Positions 17,505 through 26,050 are shown, counted from the stretch's first letter. The stretch is 64,000 nucleotides of DNA from Maritalea mobilis (GCF_019800885.1 NZ_JAHVKE010000001.1:868001-932000), one strand, 5' to 3'. Notes: a model not told the origin generated them from the letters alone. Translations and numbers: made by a program.

Positions 17505-18464
17505 TTAGAAAACCGGGCGATCGAATTCGCCCATGTTCTCTTGCGTGATCTTCGGCGTGTCGAAATAGTTCAGGAACGGCACGTCCTCGCCTGCAAGAAT
17601 ATCCAGCGCGGTCTGCAGCGCCGCCTCGGCGTCATCGACCGGCGACTGGTAGATCGAGCCCCAGTATTCGCCGCGCTCCATGGCATCGTAGCCAACCGCG
17701 AAATTCGTGGCACCGACGAAGGTGATGTCTTCGGCTCGACCTGCCGCCAATGCAGCGTTCAAGGCACCAACGCCCATGTTGTCGTCGCCCGAATAGACAC
17801 CGTCGATGTCGTCGTATTGGACGAGGAACGCTTCCATCACGCGCTGCGCATCTTCCCGGTTCCAGTTACCGGGCTGGCTTTCCATCAGCGTGACGTTCGG
17901 GCAGACCTCGGGCAGACGCTGTTCGAACCCCTCGGCGCGCTCGATCGCGGTGGTATAACCCGGCTGGCCGGTGATCTGTACAATCTGCGCTTCGTCCTGA
18001 ATCCCCATGTCGGTGAACCGTTCGCACATAATCTCGGCGGCGCGGGCACCCTGCGTGATGTTGTCCGGCCCCGAGAAGGAGCGCACGAAGTCGAACCCGT
18101 CTTCGGCGATATTCGAGTTGGTGATGATGACGGGGATACCCGCCTGATAGGCCTCGCGCACCGCGGGAATGACAGCCTGACCATTGGTCGGCCAAATGAT
18201 CATGGCGTCGACTTCTTGCTGGATCAGGTCCTGGATCTGCGCGATCTGGCGCGCCACGTCGCCGCCGGCGTCCAGCACGACAACCTCGACATCGGGGTTG
18301 GCCTCGGCTGCAGCGATGAAGGCCTGCTCATAGGTCGTCTGGTAGCTGTCGACGCCCACGTTGTTCTGCGTGATACCGATCGTGATGGTCTGTGCTGCTA
18401 CTGCGCCACCCATGGCGACGAGTGCAGTGGAACACGCAAGCGATAGCTTGGTCATTCGGGTCAT
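17505..18464 (-). CDS. Sugar ABC transporter substrate-binding protein (Peripla_BP_4, RbsB-like)
   Basis: A 319-residue periplasmic binding protein. The leader MTRMTKLSLACSTALVAMGG... ends VAAQ, a Sec signal with cleavage near residue 24. The mature part shows the type I periplasmic fold of RbsB-like proteins: DVARQIAQIQDLIQQEVDAM, GIPVIITNSN, ITGQPGYTTAIERAEGFEQ, YSGDDNMGVGALNA and the late YQSPVDDAEAAL. ATG 18464 follows GGAGGAAGAAT. It is the first gene of the leftward operon, whose promoter region is shared with the regulator on the other strand. The ligand is unknown; sugars, polyols and related compounds are usual. Confidence 0.92.
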   Translation of the reverse strand: MTRMTKLSLACSTALVAMGGAVAAQTITIGITQNNVGVDSYQTTYEQAFIAAAEANPDVEVVVLDAGGDVARQIAQIQDLIQQEVDAMIIWPTNGQAVIPAVREAYQAGIPVIITNSNIAEDGFDFVRSFSGPDNITQGARAAEIMCERFTDMGIQDEAQIVQITGQPGYTTAIERAEGFEQRLPEVCPNVTLMESQPGNWNREDAQRVMEAFLVQYDDIDGVYSGDDNMGVGALNAALAAGRAEDITFVGATNFAVGYDAMERGEYWGSIYQSPVDDAEAALQTALDILAGEDVPFLNYFDTPKITQENMGEFDRPVF

Positions 18465-18579
18465 ATTCTTCCTCCCAGTTTTCTAACGGATTGCCGCTGT
18501 CCTCCCAGCCCGGGAATCGCCCGGTGCAATCTGCGTTGTATCGAGCGTGTTTTCAGTCGCAATCAAACGACCCATTTTT

Positions 18580-18613
18580 ATCCATTTTGGATGATTTTTT
18601 ATCCGAATTGGAT
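18580..18613. promoter_or_regulatory. Twin inverted repeats ATCC-N5-GGAT in the divergent control region
   Basis: ATCCATTTTGGAT (18580-18592) and ATCCGAATTGGAT (18601-18613) are two 13-bp inverted repeats with identical arms and 5-bp spacers. Their centres are exactly 21 bp apart, two helical turns, so bound dimers would face the same side of the DNA. They lie in an AT-rich stretch between the binding-protein gene and the regulator gene. They are the obvious candidate operators for the winged-helix/solute-binding regulator encoded next door. Confidence 0.7.
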
Positions 18614-18666
18614 ATCTTCGGAGGGCCGCAGCTACTCTCAATTTGAACAATTCAGGGGGACATCCA

Positions 18667-20484
18667 GTGAAACGCCCACCGATATGCACCGCACCGTCAG
18701 GCGCCAAGGGGACCATGCTCAGTCAAGCTGCCAACGCCATTCAAAATGGACAAGGTCCGGCCTCGAGCCGATCCTTTTCGTCCAATGGCGTGGCCGATGC
18801 CGAACTCGCGCGGGTCATCGGGTTCTTGACGGACCTGACCGTTGAACTGGACACCTCGCTCGACCCTACAACGCCGAACCCGCATTTGAACATGCTGCTG
18901 CACCTTTTGCGAGGGCATGTGGAAGGGCGGTTGGTATCCGCGTCCTCGATGGCGTCCGCATCCGGAGTTCCCTATGCAACCGCGATGCGGAAGCTGGCCG
19001 AGATCCAGTCTGCTGGCTATGTCGAACAAAGACCCAGAACGAAAACTGGTCGCAGTTTTTCCCTTCACCCCAGTGCAGACCTGCTGGACCACTTCAGTCA
19101 GCTGGCAAGCCGCGTCGGGCGTCTCGCTCGCGAGGCCTTCGATGCCGAGGATCATGCCGGTGACTACTTCTACGGCGGTTCCTACGTGCCAGGCCAAGCG
19201 GCAATCGCGCCGCCCAACGCGCTGTTGTCGCCGCTCAAGCTGGCCGGAGGGCTTCGAATCCTCGTTCATGGCGATCCGACCTTCATGGTCATGGATACAC
19301 TCAAGCGCCAGTTCGAACAGATCGTCGGAACCGACATTCATCAACGCGCCTTCTCCATTGACCGTTTGCGCGAGGAAACCCTGCGCAATGCCGAACGAAA
19401 GAAAAGTGCTTATGACCTGATCGCGGTCGACCTGCCCTGGATCGGGGAGTTTGTGTCCAAGGGTGTTCTCCGGCCGCTTCCCGAGATCATGGATGTCGAT
19501 CGGCTGGACCCGAGCGATTTCCACACGGCGGGATGGCGTGCAACCCATTGGGGGGGCGTACCTTATGGTGTGCCAAGCCAGACCACACCGGAATTGATGT
19601 TCTATCGAAAGGACTGGTTCGCGCGCGAGGGTCTGGCGCCGCCAGCCACTCATGACGACGTGATCGCCGCCGCGCGCCATTTCCACGATCCGCGCAATGG
19701 TCGGTATGGGGTCGCCTGGAATGCTGCACGCGGCACAGCGCTCGGGCACACCTTCATGATGACAAGCGCGGCCTTTGGGCAGCCCATCATCGAACTGCCC
19801 GAAGTCGCAGGCGGGTTCGACGCAAGCGACCTTGCCGGCGGCCATTACAGGGCACGGATAGATACGCCGCGCACCCGCGACGCCGCCGAATACCTGATGG
19901 ACCTGATGCAGTTCTCTCCACCCGACATCCTGTCGATGTCGTGGTACGAACGCGTGCGCCCCTTCGCCGGGGGCAAGGTCGCGATGGCTTACGGGTACAC
20001 GCTGCTGGCCCCGTATTTCGAACTGGACGAAACCTGTCCGGCATTTGGCAACACAGGATACCTGCCACACCCGCACGGACCCGACGGCGCCCCGATTGCA
20101 CCTGTGGGCGGCTATGCGCTGTGCATCCCGGCAAACCTGAGTGAGGAACGTGTCGATGATGCGGTCGAGGCGCTTGTCGCCTTCACGTCTCCATCGGCGC
20201 AGAAACTCTACATCCAGAATGGCAGCCGAACAGCGCCGCGCTACTCCGTTGGCGCCGACCCCGAAGTGCGACGCCTGTCGCCGATTTTCGAACTGGTGGA
20301 CCAGATGTCGTGGCGCGACGAGCTGCAATTCTGGCCGCGCCCGCCGATCCCGCAGATTTCCGACATCATCAACCTTTGCGGCATGGAATTGCACGACATG
20401 CTGCGCGGCATCGTTGCGCCGGAGGAGGCGCTTCGTCGCCTGCAGGCGCAGGCAGAGGAAATCCTTGAAAGATCAGTCCAATAG
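18667..20484 (+). CDS. Winged-helix transcriptional regulator fused to a MalE-like solute-binding domain
   Basis: A 605-residue protein with an unusual architecture. Residues about 75-125 form a winged helix (SASSMASASGVPYATAMRKL is the helix-turn-helix, then a basic wing EQRPRTKTGRSF). Residues about 194-590 match a family 1 extracellular solute-binding protein: GGLRILVHGDP, YDLIAVDLPWIGEFVSKGVL, GGVPYGVPSQTTPELMFYRK, GKVAMAYGYTLLAPYF and a late hinge region VGGYALCIPANL. No signal peptide is present, so the binding domain should act in the cytoplasm as a ligand sensor. Start is GTG 18667 after AGGGGGA; a TTG at 18643 is less likely. The plan recalls SgrR of enterobacteria, which joins a winged helix to a family 5 binding domain, but the domain type differs. 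It is divergent from the ABC operon and heads the catabolic operon, so it probably controls both. Confidence 0.85.
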   Translation: MKRPPICTAPSGAKGTMLSQAANAIQNGQGPASSRSFSSNGVADAELARVIGFLTDLTVELDTSLDPTTPNPHLNMLLHLLRGHVEGRLVSASSMASASGVPYATAMRKLAEIQSAGYVEQRPRTKTGRSFSLHPSADLLDHFSQLASRVGRLAREAFDAEDHAGDYFYGGSYVPGQAAIAPPNALLSPLKLAGGLRILVHGDPTFMVMDTLKRQFEQIVGTDIHQRAFSIDRLREETLRNAERKKSAYDLIAVDLPWIGEFVSKGVLRPLPEIMDVDRLDPSDFHTAGWRATHWGGVPYGVPSQTTPELMFYRKDWFAREGLAPPATHDDVIAAARHFHDPRNGRYGVAWNAARGTALGHTFMMTSAAFGQPIIELPEVAGGFDASDLAGGHYRARIDTPRTRDAAEYLMDLMQFSPPDILSMSWYERVRPFAGGKVAMAYGYTLLAPYFELDETCPAFGNTGYLPHPHGPDGAPIAPVGGYALCIPANLSEERVDDAVEALVAFTSPSAQKLYIQNGSRTAPRYSVGADPEVRRLSPIFELVDQMSWRDELQFWPRPPIPQISDIINLCGMELHDMLRGIVAPEEALRRLQAQAEEILERSVQ

Positions 20485-20494
20485 GGAGGAAACC

Positions 20495-21301
20495 ATGGAC
20501 CCCAATCGCCTGAAGGGAAAGCACATCCTGATCACCGGTGCCGCACGCGGCATGGGTGCCGCCAATGCCGAAGCGTTTGCCGCCCAAGGCGCGAATGTCT
20601 GCCTCGGCGATCTCGACGGGGATGAAGCGCAGGCGATGGCGGACAAGATCAATGCAGCCGGCAACGGCAAGGCGATCGCCGTCAAGATGGACGTGACCAA
20701 GCGCGAGGACAATCGCAACGCGGTCGGCGTCACGGTGGATGCGTTTGGCAGCATCAATGTGGGCCTGTTCAACGCTGGCCTGAACAAACCCCGTTTCTTC
20801 ATGGATATCGATGAAGACAACTGGGACATGATCATGAACGTCAATACCAAGGCGATGTGGCTGGGCATGCAGGAAACCGCCCGGCAGATGATCGCCCAGG
20901 GCCCGCAGGAAAAGCCCTACAAGCTGATCAACGTGGGTTCGATCGCATCGCGCAAGCCCTTGGTGGATGTCACCGTTTATTGCACCTCGAAATACGGCTG
21001 CCTTGCCCTGACCGAATGCGGCGCACTCGGCCTTGCCGAGCACAACATCACCGTCAACGGATACGCGCCCGGCGTGGTCGTCACGCCGCTCTGGGAACAG
21101 CTCGACAAGGATCTCGTCGAAATCGGCTTCAAGGAACGCGAAGGGCAAGCCTACGACGACATCGTCGAGAACAACCTTGTCATCAAGCGCGTGTCCTATC
21201 CCAAGGACATCATCGGAACCGCCTCGTTCCTCGCTTCCGACGACAGCGACTACATGACCGGCCAGATGATCTCCATCGATGGCGGCTGGGTCACGAAGTA
21301 G
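20495..21301 (+). CDS. Short-chain dehydrogenase/reductase, second of the locus
   Basis: A 268-residue SDR with TGAARGMG cofactor motif, catalytic Ser in NVGSIASR, YCTSK, and a C-terminus SDYMTGQMISIDGGW. The usual NNAG motif reads FNAG (LFNAGLNKP), a substitution worth noting. It shares NKP...DEDNW..IM.VN and APGVV.T..WEQ.D.DL with the SDR of the leftward arm, so the two are related and may carry out successive or stereochemically different oxidations of one substrate. ATG 20495 follows GGGAGGAAACC, 10 bp after the regulator stop. Confidence 0.88.
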   Translation: MDPNRLKGKHILITGAARGMGAANAEAFAAQGANVCLGDLDGDEAQAMADKINAAGNGKAIAVKMDVTKREDNRNAVGVTVDAFGSINVGLFNAGLNKPRFFMDIDEDNWDMIMNVNTKAMWLGMQETARQMIAQGPQEKPYKLINVGSIASRKPLVDVTVYCTSKYGCLALTECGALGLAEHNITVNGYAPGVVVTPLWEQLDKDLVEIGFKEREGQAYDDIVENNLVIKRVSYPKDIIGTASFLASDDSDYMTGQMISIDGGWVTK

Positions 21302-21332
21302 ATCGCCGACACCCTGATTTTCCGACCTCAGT

Positions 21333-21352
21333 GGGTGCGCGAGAACGCACCC
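21333..21352 (+). promoter_or_regulatory. Intercistronic hairpin before the M24-fold gene
   Basis: GGGTGCG (21333-21339) pairs perfectly with CGCACCC (21346-21352) around a 6-base loop. It ends immediately before the AAAGGAG ribosome site of the next gene and has no T-tract, so it may be a processing or translation-tuning element rather than a terminator. Confidence 0.45.
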
Positions 21353-21366
21353 GAAAGGAGCTTATG

Positions 21367-22665
21367 ATGTCTCGCGCCTTGATGCCGAACCTTCTGACCC
21401 CGCAAGATCTGGAACCCAATTGGGAATGGCGGGAACGCCTGCCGGCCTGGGGCCATACCTCGGTCGATTTCGAACGCCGCATCGACCATGACCGCCTGCG
21501 CCGTTACCGCCTTGCCCGCACGCGGCAGGCGCTCCAGGCGTCCGAGGCAGGCACGCTGCTTTTGTTCGACGTCAACAATATCCGCTACGTCTCGGCCACC
21601 AAGATCGGCGAGTGGGAACGGGACAAGATGTGCCGGTTCTGCCTGCTGACCGGCGATGACAGCCCCTATGTCTGGGATTTCGGCTCGGCCGCAGTGCATC
21701 ACCAGCGGTACTCCGATTGGCTGGAGCCTGACCACTGCCTCGCCGGAGTGGTCGGCATGCGCGGCACCATCCCGCCCGAGTTCGGGTTGATGAAGAAATA
21801 CGCCAAGGAAATCGCGCGCCTGATCAAGGAGGCCGGGATGGCCGGCATGCCGGTCGGCGTCGACTATGCCGAAACCGCGATGTTCCATGCCTTGCAGGAA
21901 GAAGGGATCAAGGTGGTCGACGGCCAGCAAATCATGCTGTCGGCGCGCGAGATCAAGAACTGGGACGAAATCCAGCTTTTGACCCAAGCGGCCAGCATGG
22001 TCGATGGCGTCTACCACATGATCTACGAAGAGCTGAAACCAGGCGTCCGCGAAAACGACATCGTCGCGCTGTCCAACAAGCTTCTCTACGAGATGGGGTC
22101 GGACGACGTCGAGGCGATCAACGCCATTTCGGGCGAGCGGTGCAACCCGCATCCGCACAACTTCACCGACCGGCTGTTCCGCCCCGGTGACCAGGCGTTC
22201 TTCGACATCCTGCAAAGCTACCAGGGTTATCGGACCTGCTACTATCGGACTTTCAACATCGGCCGTGCCACACCGTCACAGACCGACGCCTATATCCGGG
22301 CGCGCGAGTGGATCGATGCGTCCATCGAAATGATCCGGCCCGGCGTCACCACCGACAAGGTGGCCGAGGTCTGGCCGACGGCCGAAAGCCTGGGTTTCCC
22401 GAACGAAGACGCCGCATTCGGCCTGCAATTCGGCCATGGCCTGGGTTTGGCCCTGCACGAGCGCCCGATCATCAGCCGCGCCGTGTCGCTGGATCACCCG
22501 ATGGAGATCCAGACCGGCATGGTCTTCGCGCTGGAAACCTACTGCCCGGCGAGCGACGGCTATTCCGCCGCCCGGATCGAGGAAGAGGTCGTGGTCACGG
22601 AAACCGGCTGCGAAGTGATCAGCCTCTTCCCGGCTGAAGAACTGCCCATCGCGAACCGCTACTGA
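21367..22665 (+). CDS. M24-fold (pita-bread) protein with one metal ligand replaced
   Basis: A 432-residue protein of the M24 superfamily, which includes aminopeptidases, prolidase, creatinase, ectoine hydrolase and the DMSP lyase DddP. The expected five metal ligands align as Asp280 (FFDILQ), Cys291 (GYRTCYYRTF, where Asp is normal), His357 (FGHGLGLALHERP), Glu390 (FALETY) and Glu405 (ARIEEEV). The Cys at the second Asp position argues against a standard dinuclear peptidase; it may use one metal, or none as in creatinase. The N-terminal domain (DVNNIRYVSATKIGEWERDK) resembles the creatinase-type half and the DddP group. ATG 21367 is chosen over 21364 for better spacing from AAAGGAG. Its place in a dehydrogenase/acetoin-complex operon suggests a C-N, C-S or lyase-type role, not proteolysis. 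Confidence 0.75.
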   Translation: MSRALMPNLLTPQDLEPNWEWRERLPAWGHTSVDFERRIDHDRLRRYRLARTRQALQASEAGTLLLFDVNNIRYVSATKIGEWERDKMCRFCLLTGDDSPYVWDFGSAAVHHQRYSDWLEPDHCLAGVVGMRGTIPPEFGLMKKYAKEIARLIKEAGMAGMPVGVDYAETAMFHALQEEGIKVVDGQQIMLSAREIKNWDEIQLLTQAASMVDGVYHMIYEELKPGVRENDIVALSNKLLYEMGSDDVEAINAISGERCNPHPHNFTDRLFRPGDQAFFDILQSYQGYRTCYYRTFNIGRATPSQTDAYIRAREWIDASIEMIRPGVTTDKVAEVWPTAESLGFPNEDAAFGLQFGHGLGLALHERPIISRAVSLDHPMEIQTGMVFALETYCPASDGYSAARIEEEVVVTETGCEVISLFPAEELPIANRY

Positions 22666-22670
22666 GGCGC

Positions 22671-22688
22671 GGCGGGATAAATCCCGCC
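22671..22688 (+). promoter_or_regulatory. Intercistronic hairpin between M24-fold gene and E1 alpha gene
   Basis: GGCGGGAT and ATCCCGCC form a perfect 8-bp stem around two A residues, just after the stop of the M24-fold gene. No T-tract follows. It could be an mRNA processing or stability element inside the operon. Confidence 0.4.
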
Positions 22689-22752
22689 CTAAGGTGCAAC
22701 GCGCCTGGGACAGGGTTCACCCCGCCGCCCCCGCCCACCCCGGGAGGATCAC

Positions 22753-23730
22753 ATGGCCAAAGCCAAGACGAATACCGAGGACTACCTGCGCATGTATCGC
22801 CAGATGGTTCGCATCCGCACTTTCGAAGACAATGCCAACCAGCTCTACCTGTCGGCCAAAATGCCGGGGCTGACCCACATGTACTCCGGCGAGGAAGCCG
22901 TCGCCGTGGGCATCTGCGAGGCGCTGACCGATGACGACCGCATCACCTCGACCCATCGCGGCCACGGGCATTGCGTCGCCAAGGGGGCCGAGTTCAAGGA
23001 GATGTTCTGCGAGTTGCTCGGAAAGGCCGAGGGCTATTGCCGGGGCAAGGGCGGGTCGATGCATATCGCCGACCAGAGCCACGGGAACCTTGGCGCGAAT
23101 GCCATCGTCGGCGGGTCCATGGGGATCGCCACAGGCTCGGCCCTGCGCGCCAAGCTGATGGGAAAGGATGACGTCACGGTCTGTTTCTTTGGCGACGGCG
23201 CGACGGCGCAGGGCCTGATGTACGAGGTCATGAACATGGCAGCCCTTTGGAACCTGCCGGTGATCTACGCCTGCGAGAACAACGGCTATTCGGAATACAC
23301 CAAGACCGAGGAAATCGCCGCAGGTTCGATCACGGCCCGCGCCGAGGCGTTCGGCATCGAGGCGCATACGGTCGACGGGCAGGATGTGCTGGCGGTCAAC
23401 GAGTTGACGCAAAAGCTGGTGGCGCGGGCCCGCAAGGGCGAGGGCCCGTTCTTCATGGAACTGATGACTTACCGCTACCACGGGCACCATGTCGGCGACA
23501 TCAACCGCGAATACTACCGATCGAAGGACGAAGAGAAGGACTGGAAGGACAATCGCGACCCGATCATCCGCTTCCGCGCCTTCCTCGTCAGCGAGGGGAT
23601 CGCGACCGAGGAGGAGATCGAGGCGATGAATGCCGAGATCGAGAAGAACGCGACCGAGGCCGTGGCCTATGCCGAACAGGCCCCCTACCCGCCGGCCAAC
23701 GAGGTCGACATGCACGTGTACGCGGACTGA
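22753..23730 (+). CDS. Thiamine-diphosphate-dependent dehydrogenase E1 alpha subunit (acetoin/pyruvate dehydrogenase type)
   Basis: A 325-residue E1 alpha subunit. The thiamine-diphosphate motif GDG...NN is intact (Gly147-Asp148-Gly149 to Asn176-Asn177), with SGEEAVAVG, THRGHGHCVAKG and RGKGGSMH typical of this family. It pairs with the E1 beta subunit encoded 10 bp downstream. Length and motifs fit both acetoin dehydrogenase (AcoA) and pyruvate dehydrogenase; the operon context with SDRs and an aldehyde dehydrogenase favours cleavage of an acetoin-like ketol to acyl-CoA and aldehyde. ATG 22753 follows GGGAGGATCAC. Confidence 0.9.
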   Translation: MAKAKTNTEDYLRMYRQMVRIRTFEDNANQLYLSAKMPGLTHMYSGEEAVAVGICEALTDDDRITSTHRGHGHCVAKGAEFKEMFCELLGKAEGYCRGKGGSMHIADQSHGNLGANAIVGGSMGIATGSALRAKLMGKDDVTVCFFGDGATAQGLMYEVMNMAALWNLPVIYACENNGYSEYTKTEEIAAGSITARAEAFGIEAHTVDGQDVLAVNELTQKLVARARKGEGPFFMELMTYRYHGHHVGDINREYYRSKDEEKDWKDNRDPIIRFRAFLVSEGIATEEEIEAMNAEIEKNATEAVAYAEQAPYPPANEVDMHVYAD

Positions 23731-23740
23731 GGAGAGACCG

Positions 23741-24736
23741 ATGCGAGAAATCACCCTGTCCCAAGCCGTGAACGAGGCGCTGGCCGAAGAGATGCGCCGC
23801 GACCCGAGCGTCTTCATCCTTGGCGAAGATGTCGCCGAGGCCGGCACCCCCTTCAAGGTTCTGTCCGGTCTTGTCGAAGAATTCGGCACCGACCGCGTTG
23901 TCGACACGCCGATTTCCGAACCCGGATTTGTCGGAATGGCCGTCGGTGCCGCAATGACCGGCGCGCGACCCGTTGTCGACCTGATGTTCGGCGATTTCAT
24001 CTATCTCGTGATGGACCAGCTGTGTAACCAGGCGGCCAAGCAGCATTACATGTCGGGCGGCAAGCTGACGGTGCCGATGGTGCTGCGCACCAACCTCGGT
24101 GCCACGCGCCGTTCGGCCGCGCAACACAGCCAATCGTTGCAGGCGCTTGTGGCGCATATTCCGGGCCTCAAGGTTGCCCTGCCCTCTTCGGCCTACGAGG
24201 CCAAGGGCCTGATGAAGACGGCGATCCGCGACAACAACCCGGTCGTCATCTTCGAAGACAAGCTGATGTACCAGGACAAGGCCCCGGTCCCGGAAGAGGA
24301 ATACCTGATCCCCTTCGGCGAGGCGAACGTGAAACGCGAGGGGCGCGATATTACCCTGATCGCGACCTCCTCGATGGTGCAGGTCGCCGAAAAGGCCGCC
24401 GAGATGCTGGCCAGCGAGGGGATCGACGCCGAGGTGATCGACCCGCGCACCATCGTGCCGCTGGACGAGGCGACGCTTCTCGACAGCGTCAAGAAAACCA
24501 GCCGCGCCATCGTGATCGACGAGGGGCATCAAAGCTATGGCGTCACCGCCGAGATTGCCTCGCGCCTGAATGAAAAGGCGTTCTACCATCTCGATGCACC
24601 CGTTTTGCGGATGGGGGCGATGGATGTGCCGGTGCCGTTTTCCCCGGCGCTCGAGGATCTGACCGTCCCCACGCCCGAGGCGGTCGTCGAAAACGCGCGT
24701 AAACTCTGCGCGGGGGAGATGATCCATGCCGCATGA
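23741..24736 (+). CDS. Thiamine-diphosphate-dependent dehydrogenase E1 beta subunit
   Basis: A 331-residue transketolase-type beta subunit. It shows the family start ITLSQAVNEALAEEMRRDPS, FILGEDV, DTPISEPGFVGMAVGAAMTG, RTNLGATRRSAAQHSQSL and the C-terminal ATSSMVQVAEKAAEMLASEG. It combines with the preceding alpha subunit into an alpha2beta2 E1 that decarboxylates or cleaves its substrate and hands the acyl group to lipoate. ATG 23741 is preceded by GAGGAGAGACCG. Its end overlaps the start of the lipoyl-protein gene by 11 bp, indicating translational coupling. Confidence 0.92.
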   Translation: MREITLSQAVNEALAEEMRRDPSVFILGEDVAEAGTPFKVLSGLVEEFGTDRVVDTPISEPGFVGMAVGAAMTGARPVVDLMFGDFIYLVMDQLCNQAAKQHYMSGGKLTVPMVLRTNLGATRRSAAQHSQSLQALVAHIPGLKVALPSSAYEAKGLMKTAIRDNNPVVIFEDKLMYQDKAPVPEEEYLIPFGEANVKREGRDITLIATSSMVQVAEKAAEMLASEGIDAEVIDPRTIVPLDEATLLDSVKKTSRAIVIDEGHQSYGVTAEIASRLNEKAFYHLDAPVLRMGAMDVPVPFSPALEDLTVPTPEAVVENARKLCAGEMIHAA

Positions 24737-26033
24737 CGTGACCATGCCCCAACTCGGCATGGCGCAGGACGCGGGCAAGATCGTGTCCTGGCTCAAGGCG
24801 CCGGGCGATCCGGTGTCCAAGGGCGATGCCCTGTTCGAGGTCGAAACCGACAAGGCGGTGATGGAGGTCGAGGCCCCCGCAGACGGGTTCCTGACGGGCG
24901 TGTCCTATGGCGAAGGCGATGATGTGCCGGTCGGCAATGTCATCGCGCGCATCTCGGACAGCGCCGAAGATGACCCGGCCCCCGCCCCATCACAGGCCGC
25001 CCCTGCCCCTCCAGTCGCCGCAGATGACACGATCCCGGAGGGCCACCCCGTGACCATGCCGCAGCTTGGCATGGCGCAGGATACCGGCCTGTTGGTCAAT
25101 TGGCTGAAGGCGCCGGGTGATCGGGTCTCGGCTGATGACATCCTGTTTGAGGTCGAAACGGACAAGAGCACCATGGAGGTTGAGGCGGGCCGCGACGGCT
25201 GGCTTGCCGCGACGCTGGCCGAGGCCGGCGAAGAGGTGCCGGTGGGCGATCCGGTGGCGATCATCTCGGGCGACAAACCCGACGCGCCGGTCGCGCGTTC
25301 GGTGAAGGACACCCAATCAAAGCGCGCTGAAACATCGGCCCCACCGCCATCAGTCCCCGAAGCCACCGCCGGGCAGCCAACTGAAACCGTCGCCCCAGCG
25401 GCAGCGTCGCCAAACCCTGGCGGGCGCATCCTGGCCTCGCCCAAGGCGCGGCGTCTCGCGATTGAACAAGGGCTGGACCTCGCCCGCCTGGCCGAGGCTG
25501 GCCATCCACAGCCCTTCCACGTGGCCGATCTGGAGGTGTTGCGCAACATGCCGCGCGCCACGGCGGCACCCGTTGCAACCCCGTCCGAGGCCCCGCGCCG
25601 GCTGACGGCGGTGTGTTCGACCGATGGGCTGTCGGCCTTTGCCGTCTGGGCCGGGGAGACACGGGCGCTCAACCCGGACGCGGTTCTGGCAGGCTTTGCC
25701 GGGACCAGCTTTGGAAGGGCCGAGGCGGTTTGCGTGTCCATCGAGCGCTTTGGCAACCGGCAAACCTACCACGTGCCGGTCGGTCGCAGCCTTAGCGCGG
25801 TTTCGGAAACCGATGACGACCCGGCGCTGATCGTGCGTGACCTGCGGGGAACATCGCTGGCCTCACTGAACATGGGGGCCGAGGCCACGCCGGTCTTGTC
25901 GATCACCGATGACGGGGCTGGCCTTGCCATCACGCTGGAATGCGCAGCCGCACAGCTCGACGCGAGCGCGGCAATCCACCTAGTAACCGAATTCGCAGGC
26001 CGAATGGAGCAGCCGCTCCGCCACCTGCTTTGA
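24726..26033 (+). CDS. E2-like protein with two lipoyl domains, subunit-binding domain and degenerate catalytic domain
   Basis: A 435-residue protein. Two lipoyl domains are plain: residues 1-80 with the lipoylated Lys43 in VETDKAV, and about 104-185 with Lys147 in VETDKST. An Ala/Pro linker leads to a peripheral-subunit-binding domain (ASPKARRLAIEQGLDL..., about 237-275). The remaining 150 residues resemble a shrunken acyltransferase domain, but the catalytic DHRxxDG motif is missing: the equivalent stretch reads ECAAAQLDASAA. So it probably carries acyl groups and scaffolds the complex without catalysing transfer to CoA. The intact catalytic domain is encoded separately at 27486. It overlaps E1 beta by 11 bp. 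Confidence 0.85.
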   Translation: MPHDVTMPQLGMAQDAGKIVSWLKAPGDPVSKGDALFEVETDKAVMEVEAPADGFLTGVSYGEGDDVPVGNVIARISDSAEDDPAPAPSQAAPAPPVAADDTIPEGHPVTMPQLGMAQDTGLLVNWLKAPGDRVSADDILFEVETDKSTMEVEAGRDGWLAATLAEAGEEVPVGDPVAIISGDKPDAPVARSVKDTQSKRAETSAPPPSVPEATAGQPTETVAPAAASPNPGGRILASPKARRLAIEQGLDLARLAEAGHPQPFHVADLEVLRNMPRATAAPVATPSEAPRRLTAVCSTDGLSAFAVWAGETRALNPDAVLAGFAGTSFGRAEAVCVSIERFGNRQTYHVPVGRSLSAVSETDDDPALIVRDLRGTSLASLNMGAEATPVLSITDDGAGLAITLECAAAQLDASAAIHLVTEFAGRMEQPLRHLL

Positions 26034-26050
26034 CAGACGGAGTGCCACGC

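Noticed and set aside
18697-20394. Long open frame (565 codons) on the minus strand
   Set aside because: Antisense to the winged-helix/solute-binding regulator, which has recognisable domains and a good ribosome site; the antisense product has none.
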